Under the pieces are notes generated by a model. It had not been told where the DNA came from and did not search any database. It worked only from the letters and a program-made list of their open reading frames with translations. From the NCBI GenBank assembly GCA_037042185.1, contig JAXQJY010000019.1, positions 372,001 through 436,000 of the forward strand: DNA of 64,000 bases. Reading direction: 5' to 3'. Made by a program: the position numbers and the translations under genes. Shown here one piece after another: positions 10,186 to 19,795 of the stretch (the stretch's first letter is position 1; every line of letters starts with the position of its first letter). This stretch comes from Sordariomycetes sp. S80-01Y (taxonomy: Eukaryota; Ascomycota; Sordariomycetes).

Positions 10186-12054
10186 ATGCGCCGTCGGAAC
10201 GGCCGCCTAGCCGCCTGCGCGCCATGTCACGCTCGAAAGGTCGCTTGCGATCACACGCGACCGGTTTGCAAGCGCTGCGAGAAAAGAAACCACCCTGACG
10301 AATGTCGCTATCCCGCGTCGACCTCGGCTTCAGCGCCATCATGGCCTGCCTCGCCCTCCGAGCCAAGCTCAGCGAGTCCTCTTCCTTCACGTCGCCCGGC
10401 GTTCTTCGGGTACACCAGCCACAATGCTGTATTTGAAGAGACAGAAACGGCACTGGCGCTTCTGGGCAACGAACCAAGCTCTTCTGGGCATCGTACGCCC
10501 GACGCTGCGCCTCAGCGGACCTTGTTCAAGTATCTCCCTGCACCGCTGAAAGAGGCGGCTATGATTGTTTTGCGGTACCTTCCCGGTCACGTCAATGAGC
10601 AGTTCACCTTTCGTGGCTCCAGTGATAGACCCAAAGCATGGGCGGACATCGCTGCCGAGCAGATTCTTGGAGCCCTGCAGCACGTCCGCGATCCGGAGGC
10701 GCTGGCAGAGACGCTATGTCACAACTCGAGCAAGGCCATCTCAGATAAGAGTGACCCCAAGGAATGGATGCGCCAATTCACCGGTGAAAACATACGCTGG
10801 GAGTCCGTCGGCCTTGTGTGGACCTACACAGTCGGCGCGTCCGACACCTTGAACGACCTGCAACCGCGACAGATCGAGTGGAAGGGTGAGCAGAACTTGC
10901 GCACAGCAGTGACCTGCTTGACGTATTGCATCGATTTAGCACGACATTTCACCGACGCCAACGATATTCTGCTGGATCTTTGCTCGAAACGAACCGTTCT
11001 GTCGACCTTTACCGAAGGCGATGCCAGCCTGGTGTTGCGCGCATCCCACGCCATATCTATCTCCATGATGACGTACATGGGCTTGCATGCGCTGGAAGAT
11101 GTCGAGTACACGCCCTCTCTCTGCTCAGAGATCAAGCGTCGCGTGGTGTACCGTATTTTTGGAAACGACACCATGGGCGTGGCTTTCACGGGTCGCCCGC
11201 CTGGCCTTTCGCGGAGGTTCCTTAGCACGCCTCCACCGTTGGATATCCCAGATGATATTCTTGCTGGAGATACCGAGGAGCTGGCGCGATACGTCGCCAC
11301 CCTGGATGAATTCGGCTGGAACACCCAAGGCGCCCTGTATCCTGCCACGATCCAGCGAGCACTACTTGCCGTGGCCCTGGTGCGAGATGAGATTACCGAG
11401 ATGGCCTTGAGCAAGCGCATGGTAGTCACGCTGGATGGACTGGAGTCTATTAAGACACGAGCCTTGGCGGCGGCGGAAAACTTCCCACCTAGTGTCATGT
11501 ATGATCCCGATGCGCGTGATGGAGACGAGGTACGTCAGTACACGGCTCTCGTCCTGCGACTGGGTTACCTGCAGAACATTTTCTTTGTCGAGCGGCTGCT
11601 GCTGCGGCACGGCAAGCCTGACGCGGGCGACCTGCTCATGGTGAGCTTCGACATCGTGTGTCTGACAGTGAGGCTGTGGACGCAAAAAGACCGCTTCTCG
11701 CGCAAGGAAATCCACCGCAACTTCAACTGGCTGTTAATGGCGTACGGCGCTTCCAGCGGCGGTATTCTCTGCCAGGAGCTGTTGTATCCCACCTTCATCG
11801 GCGCTCACCATCCCAGGCACCCCAAGTTGAGCCGGTCAAGTCTCGTACAGCAGCTGAGTCTGCTCGTCGGGTTTCTTGACTGGGTGCGTCCCGAGACGTC
11901 GAATGAAGAGCTGTACAGCGATGCCAAGAGGATCATAGAGCGGGTGCTGGACCATCATTTGAACGGTCAACCAGCGATGGACCTAGGCTTCATGGCTCAG
12001 CCGGACTTTAACTTTGATTTGCTGGATACATTTGACTGGATGAGAGAACAGTAA
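10186..12054 (+). CDS. Zn2Cys6 transcription factor
   Basis: Predicted nuclear regulator of 622 aa in a single open exon. The zinc cluster begins almost at the N-terminus (residues about 11-40: ACAPCHARKVACDHTRPVCK, then RCEKRNHPDEC), with basic residues before it (MRRRNGR). A Ser/Pro/Ala-rich linker follows, then a long helical fungal-specific region without recognisable short motifs. I chose ATG 10186 because the upstream extension starts with TTG and adds 45 residues of unrelated composition. It may regulate the divergent flavin oxidase; that is inference from position only. Introns of 3n length could be hidden in the open frame. Confidence 0.75.
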   Translation: MRRRNGRLAACAPCHARKVACDHTRPVCKRCEKRNHPDECRYPASTSASAPSWPASPSEPSSASPLPSRRPAFFGYTSHNAVFEETETALALLGNEPSSSGHRTPDAAPQRTLFKYLPAPLKEAAMIVLRYLPGHVNEQFTFRGSSDRPKAWADIAAEQILGALQHVRDPEALAETLCHNSSKAISDKSDPKEWMRQFTGENIRWESVGLVWTYTVGASDTLNDLQPRQIEWKGEQNLRTAVTCLTYCIDLARHFTDANDILLDLCSKRTVLSTFTEGDASLVLRASHAISISMMTYMGLHALEDVEYTPSLCSEIKRRVVYRIFGNDTMGVAFTGRPPGLSRRFLSTPPPLDIPDDILAGDTEELARYVATLDEFGWNTQGALYPATIQRALLAVALVRDEITEMALSKRMVVTLDGLESIKTRALAAAENFPPSVMYDPDARDGDEVRQYTALVLRLGYLQNIFFVERLLLRHGKPDAGDLLMVSFDIVCLTVRLWTQKDRFSRKEIHRNFNWLLMAYGASSGGILCQELLYPTFIGAHHPRHPKLSRSSLVQQLSLLVGFLDWVRPETSNEELYSDAKRIIERVLDHHLNGQPAMDLGFMAQPDFNFDLLDTFDWMREQ

Positions 12055-12867
12055 ACGGCCGCATGGATGGTGGTACTTGGTTCCCGTAATCCAGAAAAAG
12101 GACTCAATCGATTACGAAGGTAGAAGCGCTTAACTCAGCTTTGGAACTGATGTCGACCGCTAGCTGTGACGAGTGACTTCGGCCAAACGTGTGTCTGTAT
12201 TCATTTCACGACCCATCGGAGTTTGTGCTCAATAGCCAATACATAAACCAACATGTAGTGTTCAAGGAGAAATGGATGTCGCTACTTTTGAGTCGACCTT
12301 TTTTTCAGGACTTTGGGGCGGGCTTGTGCGTGTATGGCTTTAGGAGTGTACCTCGTAGAAGCCACGTGCTGGGTGTGAAGTGCCTGATAGAGGTCCCTGT
12401 CCCGCTAGTGGTCTGCAGCCCTCTGATTTTAAAGATGCCTTACGCCCATTTACCTCTCCATCCTTCCCTTCTCTCTCCACCCTTTCCGCTAGAAGTCGTG
12501 CTCTCGTGACTGTCGCGATTATAGCACCGTGAGTAGACTATTTACGACATTTACTGTACTGATCTAGACCATATTACAGCACCATAGCGCAGGAGTTCGC
12601 CACCAGCATCAGATAAGTATCATAGAAATGAACGATAGAATACAGAAACCTTCAGCCCCGTTTCTGTCGTGTCTGTAGCTTGTTTGCCTCTGCAGAACCT
12701 TTGCAATGTTGTTCGCGTATTAGAGCGCAACATCTTGCTTCGCTACACCCCTGGATCTAGGCCACGCCTCCGAGCGCCTCGAAATCAACTCGAAAGGGAT
12801 CTTCTTATCATATTCGTTGGAAGGGATATCGCCTATCTGGAGTTAGAGGTTGAAGAATTTTGACAGG
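12055..12867. other. Convergent 3' flanks, no gene seen
   Basis: 813 bp between the stop codons of two convergent genes. The sequence is relatively AT-rich with only short frames, and I see nothing that supports a gene. Confidence 0.45.
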
Positions 12868-13878
12868 CTATATAGACCTACTTATTTCTTCAGTCGTATC
12901 AATTTGTCCTTCTTTCAGTAATTTGCGGAAGTTCCCCCTTGAGAGAAGGCCTAATACGCTCTGACGTGGAATCCATCCCACCACCAAGAAATGGTGCCTT
13001 GTGGCATACTCAGTTCTGTTCGTCCCGGTGTTACCGAAGCCGAGGTCATCGGTGGTGCTGCCATAGGCTATGCCTAGTCTTCGAAGAATACGCAAGTCAA
13101 TGACCGCGATCTTTTGGTTTTTAGATCCCCATTTGTCAACAAGATTCCAGAGACGCCGTGGCGATGTGCTTAGAGATATATAGTCCGTCGGTGTCTTGGT
13201 ACATGTGATGTGTTTCTCGGCGCCCACCCGCGTCAGACCTTGGTTGACATCAAATTCTTGCCAATTCCCACAGCGGATATCTCCAGTTCGGAAGAGGCGA
13301 GCTTTGCTGTCACAGTCGAAGACCCTAAAGCCGATCTCGCTATCCGCCGGATACTCGAGTATTTCTACAACTTTCATTAGTTCATGACAAGTCCTTACGA
13401 GCTGTGAATACCTCCCTGAGGTAATCCTAATGATGAGTTCGTTTAGACCTGCCCACAGAGCTTCCGTACCAATGCGAGCATCCTCTAGGCGTCGCTCCAG
13501 TATTTGAAGTTGAGTATCTAGCGGTAAGTCCTTGAACGGCCATTCAGCTTGTTTTTTCGGAGGAGGAGGGAGTGCTTCTTCGCTCAGTGACAGGTTTTCA
13601 ATACTTGGTGGATCTGTGAATTTGATAGGGACCGGGGCAGTGCCATAGATCCGTTTTGTCAGATACTGGAGATACTTGGTCGCCCACAAGCGGGTATCAA
13701 TCTCTTCCATAACTTTCTTATTCAGTCCATTAAGACGACGATTGGCCATCATTTCCTCCTTGACTTCGTCCTGCCATTGACGAAGACTTTCATCACTCTT
13801 ACTACCATCGACGAAACCATGTGGTTCCAATTTTGTGCGGCGACCATACCATAGTCCAAACTTCGCAGGAGAAGGCAT
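12868..13878 (-). CDS. Unknown-function protein with DUF7587-like C-terminal region
   Basis: 336 aa from ATG 13878; a longer frame starts with TTG at 13998 and is less likely. I do not recognise a function. The N-terminal half is charged and helical (QWQDEVKEEMMANRRLNGLN). A Pro-rich hinge (EEALPPPPKKQAEW) precedes a second helical stretch. The last 150 residues form a globular domain with RVFDCDSKARLF, DYISLSTSPRRLWNLV and KIAVIDLRILRRLGI. This layout (a buried Arg strand, a Ser-Thr-Ser strand, then a helix) resembles the fungal DUF7587 family and, more loosely, an ADP-ribosyltransferase fold. No metal or nucleotide motif is evident. Base composition is lower in GC than the neighbours, which would suit an accessory gene. 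Confidence 0.55.
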   Translation of the reverse strand: MPSPAKFGLWYGRRTKLEPHGFVDGSKSDESLRQWQDEVKEEMMANRRLNGLNKKVMEEIDTRLWATKYLQYLTKRIYGTAPVPIKFTDPPSIENLSLSEEALPPPPKKQAEWPFKDLPLDTQLQILERRLEDARIGTEALWAGLNELIIRITSGRYSQLVRTCHELMKVVEILEYPADSEIGFRVFDCDSKARLFRTGDIRCGNWQEFDVNQGLTRVGAEKHITCTKTPTDYISLSTSPRRLWNLVDKWGSKNQKIAVIDLRILRRLGIAYGSTTDDLGFGNTGTNRTEYATRHHFLVVGWIPRQSVLGLLSRGNFRKLLKEGQIDTTEEISRSI

Positions 13879-14262
13879 GCTGGTATCCAGTATTGTTGTT
13901 TCTTGAAGTTCGGGTGGGTGGTTATGGTGATGTGCGAGCTTGGGATGACCGCCTGTGCGGCCTATTGCTAGAGTGCGGGGTAGACAACGTCGACACAACG
14001 CCGAAGTAGATCGGCTTAAGCTGTCCTGTGGTCATGTGAAGATCATGAACTCCAGTATGGACGGGTGGCTTGATAAGGTTGAAGCAGCTTGGGCAGAGTT
14101 GGAGCCTTGAGTGTGGTGTTCCGACTTGAATCGATCAGCTGTCTCTCACGTTGTAATGACAATGGGGAACGCGATGCGCATATATTCATATTGAGTATGT
14201 CTTATTTCGTCAGACCCAGCTCTCATAGCCACCTGAGTGCAACCACTCCCCTCGATATTAAC
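13879..14262. other. Intergenic spacer
   Basis: 384 bp upstream of the unknown-function gene and downstream of the MDR reductase stop. No gene supported. Confidence 0.4.
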
Positions 14263-15423
14263 TCAGCCACTGGCGCCCGGCGTCTCACCAACTCGCACCA
14301 AGAACTTCTGAGCACGGACCGTCCCGTTCTTGAGACCTGTCAGGCCCTCAGACAAGCTCTCCAAGCCATTCTTACCCACAGTGTAAGGATGGCTGGTCAG
14401 CCAACCCTCGCGGAGACCCCTAGAGAAGGCCGCGGCCCAGATCAAGCCGATAAGCTTGTTGTCCTCGCCCTCTGCGTGCACCTGGGCGACCTTGGAGTCA
14501 AAGAGCTCCACGCTCGGGTCGATACCCTCGATAGAGCTCTTGTACAAGACGTTAGTCAGTCGCGGCTTGCTGCTGCCGGTAGAAACAGCAGCCTTGGGCG
14601 AAGCCGCAAGGACCTTGGAGAGGAGCTTGAGGGTGCTGTCTTCCGATACGGCATCAAGGATCTTCCAGCTGGTTCCTTCCGGAGCACCTCCTTTCTTCAC
14701 AGCCTCCTGGATCGCTCCAATCAGCTCCTCGTCGGTTTTGGACGCCGTGTAGTCGACAAGGGTGTCTCCCTTGCTCTCGTCGAGGAAAGGCTTGACGAAA
14801 GCGCTTCGCTGGCTGCCCACCGCCACGATCGGGTGGATGTTGGCGGCCGCGGCAAGTTTGATGGCGAAGGCGCCCACGGAGGTGCTCGCGCCGTAGACGA
14901 CCAGGGGACGCTTCGTGCCCTCCTTACCAGCCGCCCTAGCGAGAGGCGACCAGGGTTCCGGGAACTGGAGCTCCTGGAAGAGGGCGACGACGGCCGTGTA
15001 CGCTGCGAGAGGGATTGTAGCAGCCTCCTCGTAGGACGTCGACGAGGGGATGGGGAAGGTAGTGTAGTAGGGCGCGACGGCGTACTCAGCAAACGAGCCG
15101 TGCGGGGTGCTCATCTCGTGGAAGGCGGCCACGCGATCGCCCTTTGTGAAGCCAACGACGTTCTCTCCTACGGCCTCTACCGTGCCGGCGATGTCATCAC
15201 CGCTGTTGGCCTCCTGGCCGGAGAGGCTTGGGCGCTTCCAATCTTTGGGGTTCGTGCCTGCCAAGATGTGATGTTAGTCTCCGTGCGGCCAAGGACGAGA
15301 ATCATTTGATTGCTACTTACCTGAGACGACGACCTTGATCAACACCTGTCCTGAACCCGGCTTGGGGATAGGAGAGTCAATAACGTTGACTGAGGTGTCC
15401 TTCTTGACAATTGCTTCCTTCAT
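14263..15423 (-). CDS. MDR-superfamily NADP-dependent oxidoreductase, CipB-like
   Basis: Zinc-independent-looking medium-chain reductase of 365 aa. Exons 15321-15423 and 14263-15257, intron 15258-15320 (GTAAGT...TGGCAG). Exon 1 encodes MKEAIVKKDTSVNVIDSPIP and the start of the GroES-like fold. The junction gives VVVSGTNPKDWKRPSLSG. The catalytic domain contains NSGDDIAGTVEAVGENV, GDRVAAFHEM and the cofactor loop LVVYGASTSVGAFAIKLA. It resembles fungal CipB-type and trans-acting enoyl-reductase-like proteins that reduce enones or aldehydes. No structural zinc Cys cluster is present. It is divergent from the P450 gene with 884 bp between starts, in which an approximately 40-bp motif occurs twice. 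The substrate is unknown. Confidence 0.85.
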
Positions 15424-15640
15424 ATTGGACGAACTGATAGTTATGAGCGGAACAGTGAAAGGTTGCGGTTGCTGCTAATCGTGCTGCACTATATTCTTCA
15501 AATCAGAGCTGGGTGTTAAGGCTGTTTGGAGAGGGCTGAGGATATGGAAACCGAGAATTCTAAGACAATGTGCTCTGGAATTTGGTTTAATATATCCTCG
15601 GACGGGGTTTGCAATTCGTGACGTCTGCGATAATCTGCGC

Positions 15641-15680
15641 TCCACGGACTCTGCCGATCGCGTGGAATTAGTCAGGACAT
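15641..15680 (+). repeat. Imperfect direct repeat, unit 1
   Basis: The unit begins TCCACGGACTCTGCCGATC and ends AGTCAGGACAT. A second copy with a few substitutions and small gaps lies at 15851-15887. Both copies keep the CGGACT core and the AGTCAGGAC end. Confidence 0.6.
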
Positions 15681-15850
15681 CATGGCCCAAAAGAGCAGAG
15701 AAGATACGCGAAAAGGGCCTTGAAAGCGGCAGTGGCGGAAACCCAGTGCTGATAAATCGAATCGGGCACTAGTGGGGATCAACGCTATACGTTTAGCACA
15801 TCAAGATATGGGATTCTGTAGATGGAAAGCTAGACACAGGTAGTGTATAT

Positions 15851-15887
15851 TCCACGGACTTTGCGGATCATGGGATCAGTCAGGACG
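15851..15887 (+). repeat. Imperfect direct repeat, unit 2
   Basis: The unit begins TCCACGGACTTTGCGGATC and continues to CAGTCAGGACG, matching unit 1 about 210 bp upstream. It is in the same orientation in the promoter shared by the MDR reductase and the P450. Confidence 0.6.
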
Positions 15888-16307
15888 CAGGTAATCAAAC
15901 GAGAAGAGAAGGAATGCGAATGCTGCGTTGCCACCTGGTTAATAATGTCTGCCTTCCAGGGTAGCATAGTCGGTACGGGGCCTTCTGCACGAACCCGCGA
16001 ACCCTCGTGTTGGCAATAAAGCTGTTTTATTCCTGGCCCAGCGGCCGCCTACAAGGGTTGGCTGCTGCCATATGCACTCTGTATTGTGGCAGAATTGGGT
16101 TGATCGAGGTTGTAGTGCTGATTAGATCGACACGTGATGTCCGCCTTGCATTGTGCTTACCTGGTCGTACTCGAAGGAATACGGTCGTCAGCAAACATGA
16201 ACTAAGCATCAACACACCGTGTAGTTGCAGGTATTCATTCGTTTGGAACGTTGCCACCGGATCTGAAGCCTGGCTGCAGCGAGTCATCGACTTTACAACA
16301 CACCGAA

Positions 16308-17897
16308 ATGATTGAGTCGGCGCTGAACCTGGCATCGCGGCCTGCGATTGCACTGCCCCTCAGCCTTCTGGCAATCTATGTGGTGTATCAGGTATTCCTC
16401 AAGCCATCAGGTCTGCCAGATGTTCCCATCATCGGCGCGCGCGAGGGCGATTGGTTCCCGCTCCTACAAGCCAAGATTCGGAACACACTCGACGTCAAGG
16501 CTGCGCTGAACTCCTCATACATCCAGTACAGGAATCGACCGGCCATCTTGCCGTTGCTTGATGGTGGCAACTGCGTCATGCTGCCTCGATCAGACACCAA
16601 GTTCGCCAGTGAACAGCCGACCAACGTGCTCAGCATGCATGCCGCGGCAGAGGCCAATCTGCTGACCGACTACACCACCATGGACCCGTCGCTCACTCAC
16701 GATCCGATCCATCTGGACTTGGTGACTGGGGCCCTGACCAAGGAGATTGGAAATCTTGTGCCCGACATAGCTGACGAAATTGAATACTGCTTCAACAAAC
16801 ACTTGGGCAGTGACGCAGCGTGGAGGGAAGTCTGCGTGTACGAGACACTCCAGCGCATCCTTAGTGGCGTCACCAACCGTGTCTTCGTTAGCCTGCCGTT
16901 GTGTCGGAACGAGGAGCTGTTGAAAACAGGCGTGGCCTTTGCGCAGGACATCCCCTTCTCATCGCTTCTCCTCAAGGCGTTCCCCTCGTTCATCAGACCC
17001 GTGGTAGCGCCGCTGGTAACACTACCGAACCGCATTCATACTCGCAAATTCGAGAGCATCCTGGCGCCAGAGATCAAAGCGCGTCTGGAGAAGTACGACG
17101 CAAGAGAACAGGACGTCGACGGACCAAGCAAGAACAGCAAGCATGAGCACAATGACTTCTTACAGTGGCTTATTACACAGTCTAAGGAGATTGGCAACCC
17201 CAAAAATTGGCAAACGGGTGCACTGGCGCAGAGAGTCCTGCTTCTCAACTTTGCCGCTATCCACACATCCACATTCGCCATCACACATGCTCTTCTTGAT
17301 ATCGCCTCGTCGCCGTCCGAACTGATATCCGAGTTACGCGAAGAAGTACAGAGCGTGCTTCAGAGCCACGGAAATACCTGGAGCAAGCGCGGACTCGCGC
17401 AGATGGAAAAGCTCGACTCAGCTATCCGCGAGAGTCAACGCAAGAACTCATTCGTGGCGATCGGCATCGGTCGAATCGTCGTGGCCGAGGAAGGCATCAC
17501 TTTCCCGTCCGGCGTACATGTCCCCAAAGGTCTCCCCATTGCCGTCCCCGGATACTCCGTGCACCAGGACAGCGAGGTGTACCCTGAGCCTAAGAAATAC
17601 CAGCCGCTTCGGTTCTACAATGCTCGGCACAACGAGGCAGACGACTACGTCAAGAGAGCACGTAATGCCTTCCCCACCGCCACTACGGATTTCCTAGGAT
17701 GGGGCTTGGGGAGGAATGCTTGCCCTGGCAGGTTCTTTGCGTCAAACGAGATCAAGATGATGATTGCGTTTATATTGCTGCACTACGACATCGACCACCT
17801 CTCTGAGCGACCGCGGAATACCTGGATCGCTCAAAATCGCGTACCTCCCATGAAAGCAACTCTGAGGATAAGGAGGATTACTGGGGCTTCTGCTTGA
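16308..17897 (+). CDS. Cytochrome P450, fungal ent-kaurene oxidase-like group
   Basis: Membrane-anchored (ER) haem monooxygenase of 529 aa with no stop-revealed intron. The start is ATG 16308 (MIESALNL). The N-terminal anchor ALPLSLLAIYVVYQVF is followed by a hinge with Pro/Gly (KPSGLPDVPIIGAREG). The I-helix reads NFAAIHTSTFA, with His where most P450s carry an acid; this AAIHT(S/T) form is known from fungal P450s of the ent-kaurene oxidase/indole-diterpene type. The K-helix ExxR is ESQR (in IRESQRKNS). The haem loop is FLGWGLGRNACPGRFFA. It is divergent from an MDR reductase, with an alpha/beta hydrolase and an NmrA-like gene following. That set could form a small tailoring group, but no synthase or cyclase backbone gene lies in this window. 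Substrate unknown. Confidence 0.9.
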   Translation: MIESALNLASRPAIALPLSLLAIYVVYQVFLKPSGLPDVPIIGAREGDWFPLLQAKIRNTLDVKAALNSSYIQYRNRPAILPLLDGGNCVMLPRSDTKFASEQPTNVLSMHAAAEANLLTDYTTMDPSLTHDPIHLDLVTGALTKEIGNLVPDIADEIEYCFNKHLGSDAAWREVCVYETLQRILSGVTNRVFVSLPLCRNEELLKTGVAFAQDIPFSSLLLKAFPSFIRPVVAPLVTLPNRIHTRKFESILAPEIKARLEKYDAREQDVDGPSKNSKHEHNDFLQWLITQSKEIGNPKNWQTGALAQRVLLLNFAAIHTSTFAITHALLDIASSPSELISELREEVQSVLQSHGNTWSKRGLAQMEKLDSAIRESQRKNSFVAIGIGRIVVAEEGITFPSGVHVPKGLPIAVPGYSVHQDSEVYPEPKKYQPLRFYNARHNEADDYVKRARNAFPTATTDFLGWGLGRNACPGRFFASNEIKMMIAFILLHYDIDHLSERPRNTWIAQNRVPPMKATLRIRRITGASA

Positions 17898-18017
17898 AAG
17901 TTATAAGACCCTGCAGGCAGATCGAACACAGAAATATAACGCCCGAACACGAGAGCCCTGCTGTTAGCCATAGTAATTGATAGCGTAAGAAAACATATTT
18001 TCTGTACTCTGAAACTC

Positions 18018-18995
18018 CTATCTCATCTCGACCTTTCCAAGCTGAGGCAGATCTCCCAAAGCCTTGACAGCGTCCTCCCAGACCTTCTTCTCCCCACACA
18101 GCTGCCACTTCATATAAGCCCACGTCATCCTCTGCACCACTCCCAACCTCTCTGGACTCTCCTCATCGCCCGTCTCTACGGCATCCCACGTTCCCACGCC
18201 GCCGAGACAGTGCTTGCCCCCCGAAATCTCTAAAAGCGCCGCATTCTCATTGCCGGGTGACTCTTCAAAGGGCGTGCGGTACCATGCCGGAGTTGCCGTG
18301 GCAAAGTGTGGCTCATCTTTCTCGCCCACGACGACGAGGGCCGGGGTGGTCATGGTGCTAAAGTCTGGGTTGTAAAAGGGCAGGACCTTCTGTCCAGATT
18401 CGTTCAAGGCATCACCTCCCTTACCCGCGCCAGCGAGGGTGATTCCCGCCGTGATACGTCCGTCGGGGACTTGAACTACCTTTCCGTTGCGCGGATCAAC
18501 GTTCTTGGCCCCGAGAAGCAGAGCCGTGATGATGGCCCCGAAGGAATGGCCCACGACACCGATCTTGGTCTTGTCCATGCGGCCTGCGAGGGTGGGTACG
18601 GCACCCTCAATGAGATCCAGCTCGTCGATGATCCTGCTCACATCGGCTGGACGAGCCTCCCAACGGGCTTCGAAGGAGAGCTCCTCCATGGGGATGCCCA
18701 GAAACGCCGAGTCAAGATGCGTCGGCTGCACAACGACAAACCCGCGGGCGGCGTAGAACTCGGAAAGCGGAGTGTAGCCTAGCTGGCTGGAGATGTAGTT
18801 TGTCCGCCCCAGGCCGTGGGAGAGGACGATGACGGGGAGGTTGCTGCCGGCTGTTGGGACGGTGACGCGGGCGGTGAGGTTGACGGGACGGCCCTCGAAG
18901 GGGATGGTGACGGAGCTGAAAGAAAGGACGGGTGTTGGGTCGGGGACTGGGATCTGGAGGGCCTCCCCTGTTTTGGCGTGGTAGAATTGGGACAT
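18018..18995 (-). CDS. Alpha/beta hydrolase (chlorophyllase/PAF-acetylhydrolase-like)
   Basis: 325 aa from ATG 18995. The open frame continues upstream to 19346, but the extra 117 residues have promoter-like composition. The nucleophile elbow is VVGHSFGAI (Gly-x-Ser-x-Gly). The oxyanion region VIVLSHGLGRTNY precedes it. The acid is probably in VVVGEKDEPHF, and the catalytic His in ISGGKHCLGG. There is no signal peptide, so it is probably cytosolic. It converges with the P450 gene (120 bp apart) and is divergent from the NmrA-like gene. A perfect 8+8 dyad lies in the spacer between the two starts. The ester substrate cannot be predicted. Confidence 0.85.
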   Translation of the reverse strand: MSQFYHAKTGEALQIPVPDPTPVLSFSSVTIPFEGRPVNLTARVTVPTAGSNLPVIVLSHGLGRTNYISSQLGYTPLSEFYAARGFVVVQPTHLDSAFLGIPMEELSFEARWEARPADVSRIIDELDLIEGAVPTLAGRMDKTKIGVVGHSFGAIITALLLGAKNVDPRNGKVVQVPDGRITAGITLAGAGKGGDALNESGQKVLPFYNPDFSTMTTPALVVVGEKDEPHFATATPAWYRTPFEESPGNENAALLEISGGKHCLGGVGTWDAVETGDEESPERLGVVQRMTWAYMKWQLCGEKKVWEDAVKALGDLPQLGKVEMR

Positions 18996-19795
18996 GATGG
19001 CTGGAGTTTGGTAGCAATTTCTCAAATGCCCAGATGATTGATGGAGGCTCCTGATTTCTAGGAGAGGGTACTTTGGTAGAGAATCTTGACTGCATGTGCT
19101 GGAAGGGCACAGTGGTGTCTTTATACAAAGACGACTGAAGCCAGTTAGAGCTTTGATGCCAGACTTGGATATTGTGCGCGGTGAGAGTCTCTCTGCAACT
19201 ACACGAAGAATCCAGCGCAGAGTCGCACTGAGTAGCTGATTGAGTCCCATGTGTAAACTCGGAGCTAAAACGGCAATAAACATAATTGGCACAGCCCTAC
19301 GGACATAGCTGAACCGCAGTCCCCTTATTGACCGACGGTGCAGCACTAAGTCCGTACCTGGTCTCAGGATCTACTACGCCACGGACAATGCCAATTGTCC
19401 GCGAAATACTATTAACTCCATTTGCACCGGACAACGTCTGCACGATGCCAAATGATTGTCGACTTTATTGAATATCTGCGCTATTTAGAAGATTTCCAAG
19501 CATGAGTAATGAAGAAGTAACACTCGAGGATTATAATGAGTTTCATTGTGCAGCGGATGCTCCAGAGATCCTTGGCCCCTAGCCTGTCCCGCTACGCTTC
19601 GCACAAGGTCCTGTCGTGACGTACATCTCCTTGACGTGGTTATAGTTTCTGTTACAAGTACTCAGACAAGGCTATTTTCCAAATTGGTTCCCCAAGTTCT
19701 GAGCCTGTCAACGCTGGACGTACACTGATCTTGATTTGTTCACTAATAACTGACCTCTTTGGCGGACTTGCATCATCTAGAAATCTAAAGACAAC
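18996..19795. promoter_or_regulatory. Divergent promoter, hydrolase and NmrA-like gene
   Basis: 800 bp between divergent start codons, with the CGGACAAT dyad at 19382-19401. A frame extends the hydrolase ORF upstream through this region but lacks domain content. Confidence 0.5.
19382..19401. promoter_or_regulatory. Perfect dyad CGGACAAT-N4-ATTGTCCG
   Basis: Eight-base arms match exactly as reverse complements around a 4-base centre (GCCA). The terminal CGG/CCG triplets give CGG-N14-CCG, the general architecture of a Zn2Cys6 homodimer site. It lies about 390 bp from both flanking start codons. Function is inferred. Confidence 0.5.

Larger units (their letters stand above)
15424..16307. promoter_or_regulatory. 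Divergent promoter of MDR reductase and P450
   Basis: 884 bp between divergent start codons. It contains an imperfect direct repeat (units near 15641 and 15851, listed separately). No supportable gene. Confidence 0.5.

Noticed and set aside
14089-15309. 406-residue plus-strand frame opposite the MDR reductase
   Set aside because: Antisense to the reductase, whose motifs and splice sites are clear.
18018-19346. Longer version of the alpha/beta hydrolase (442 aa)
   Set aside because: The extra N-terminus has no homologue-like features; the ATG at 18995 gives the normal family start.
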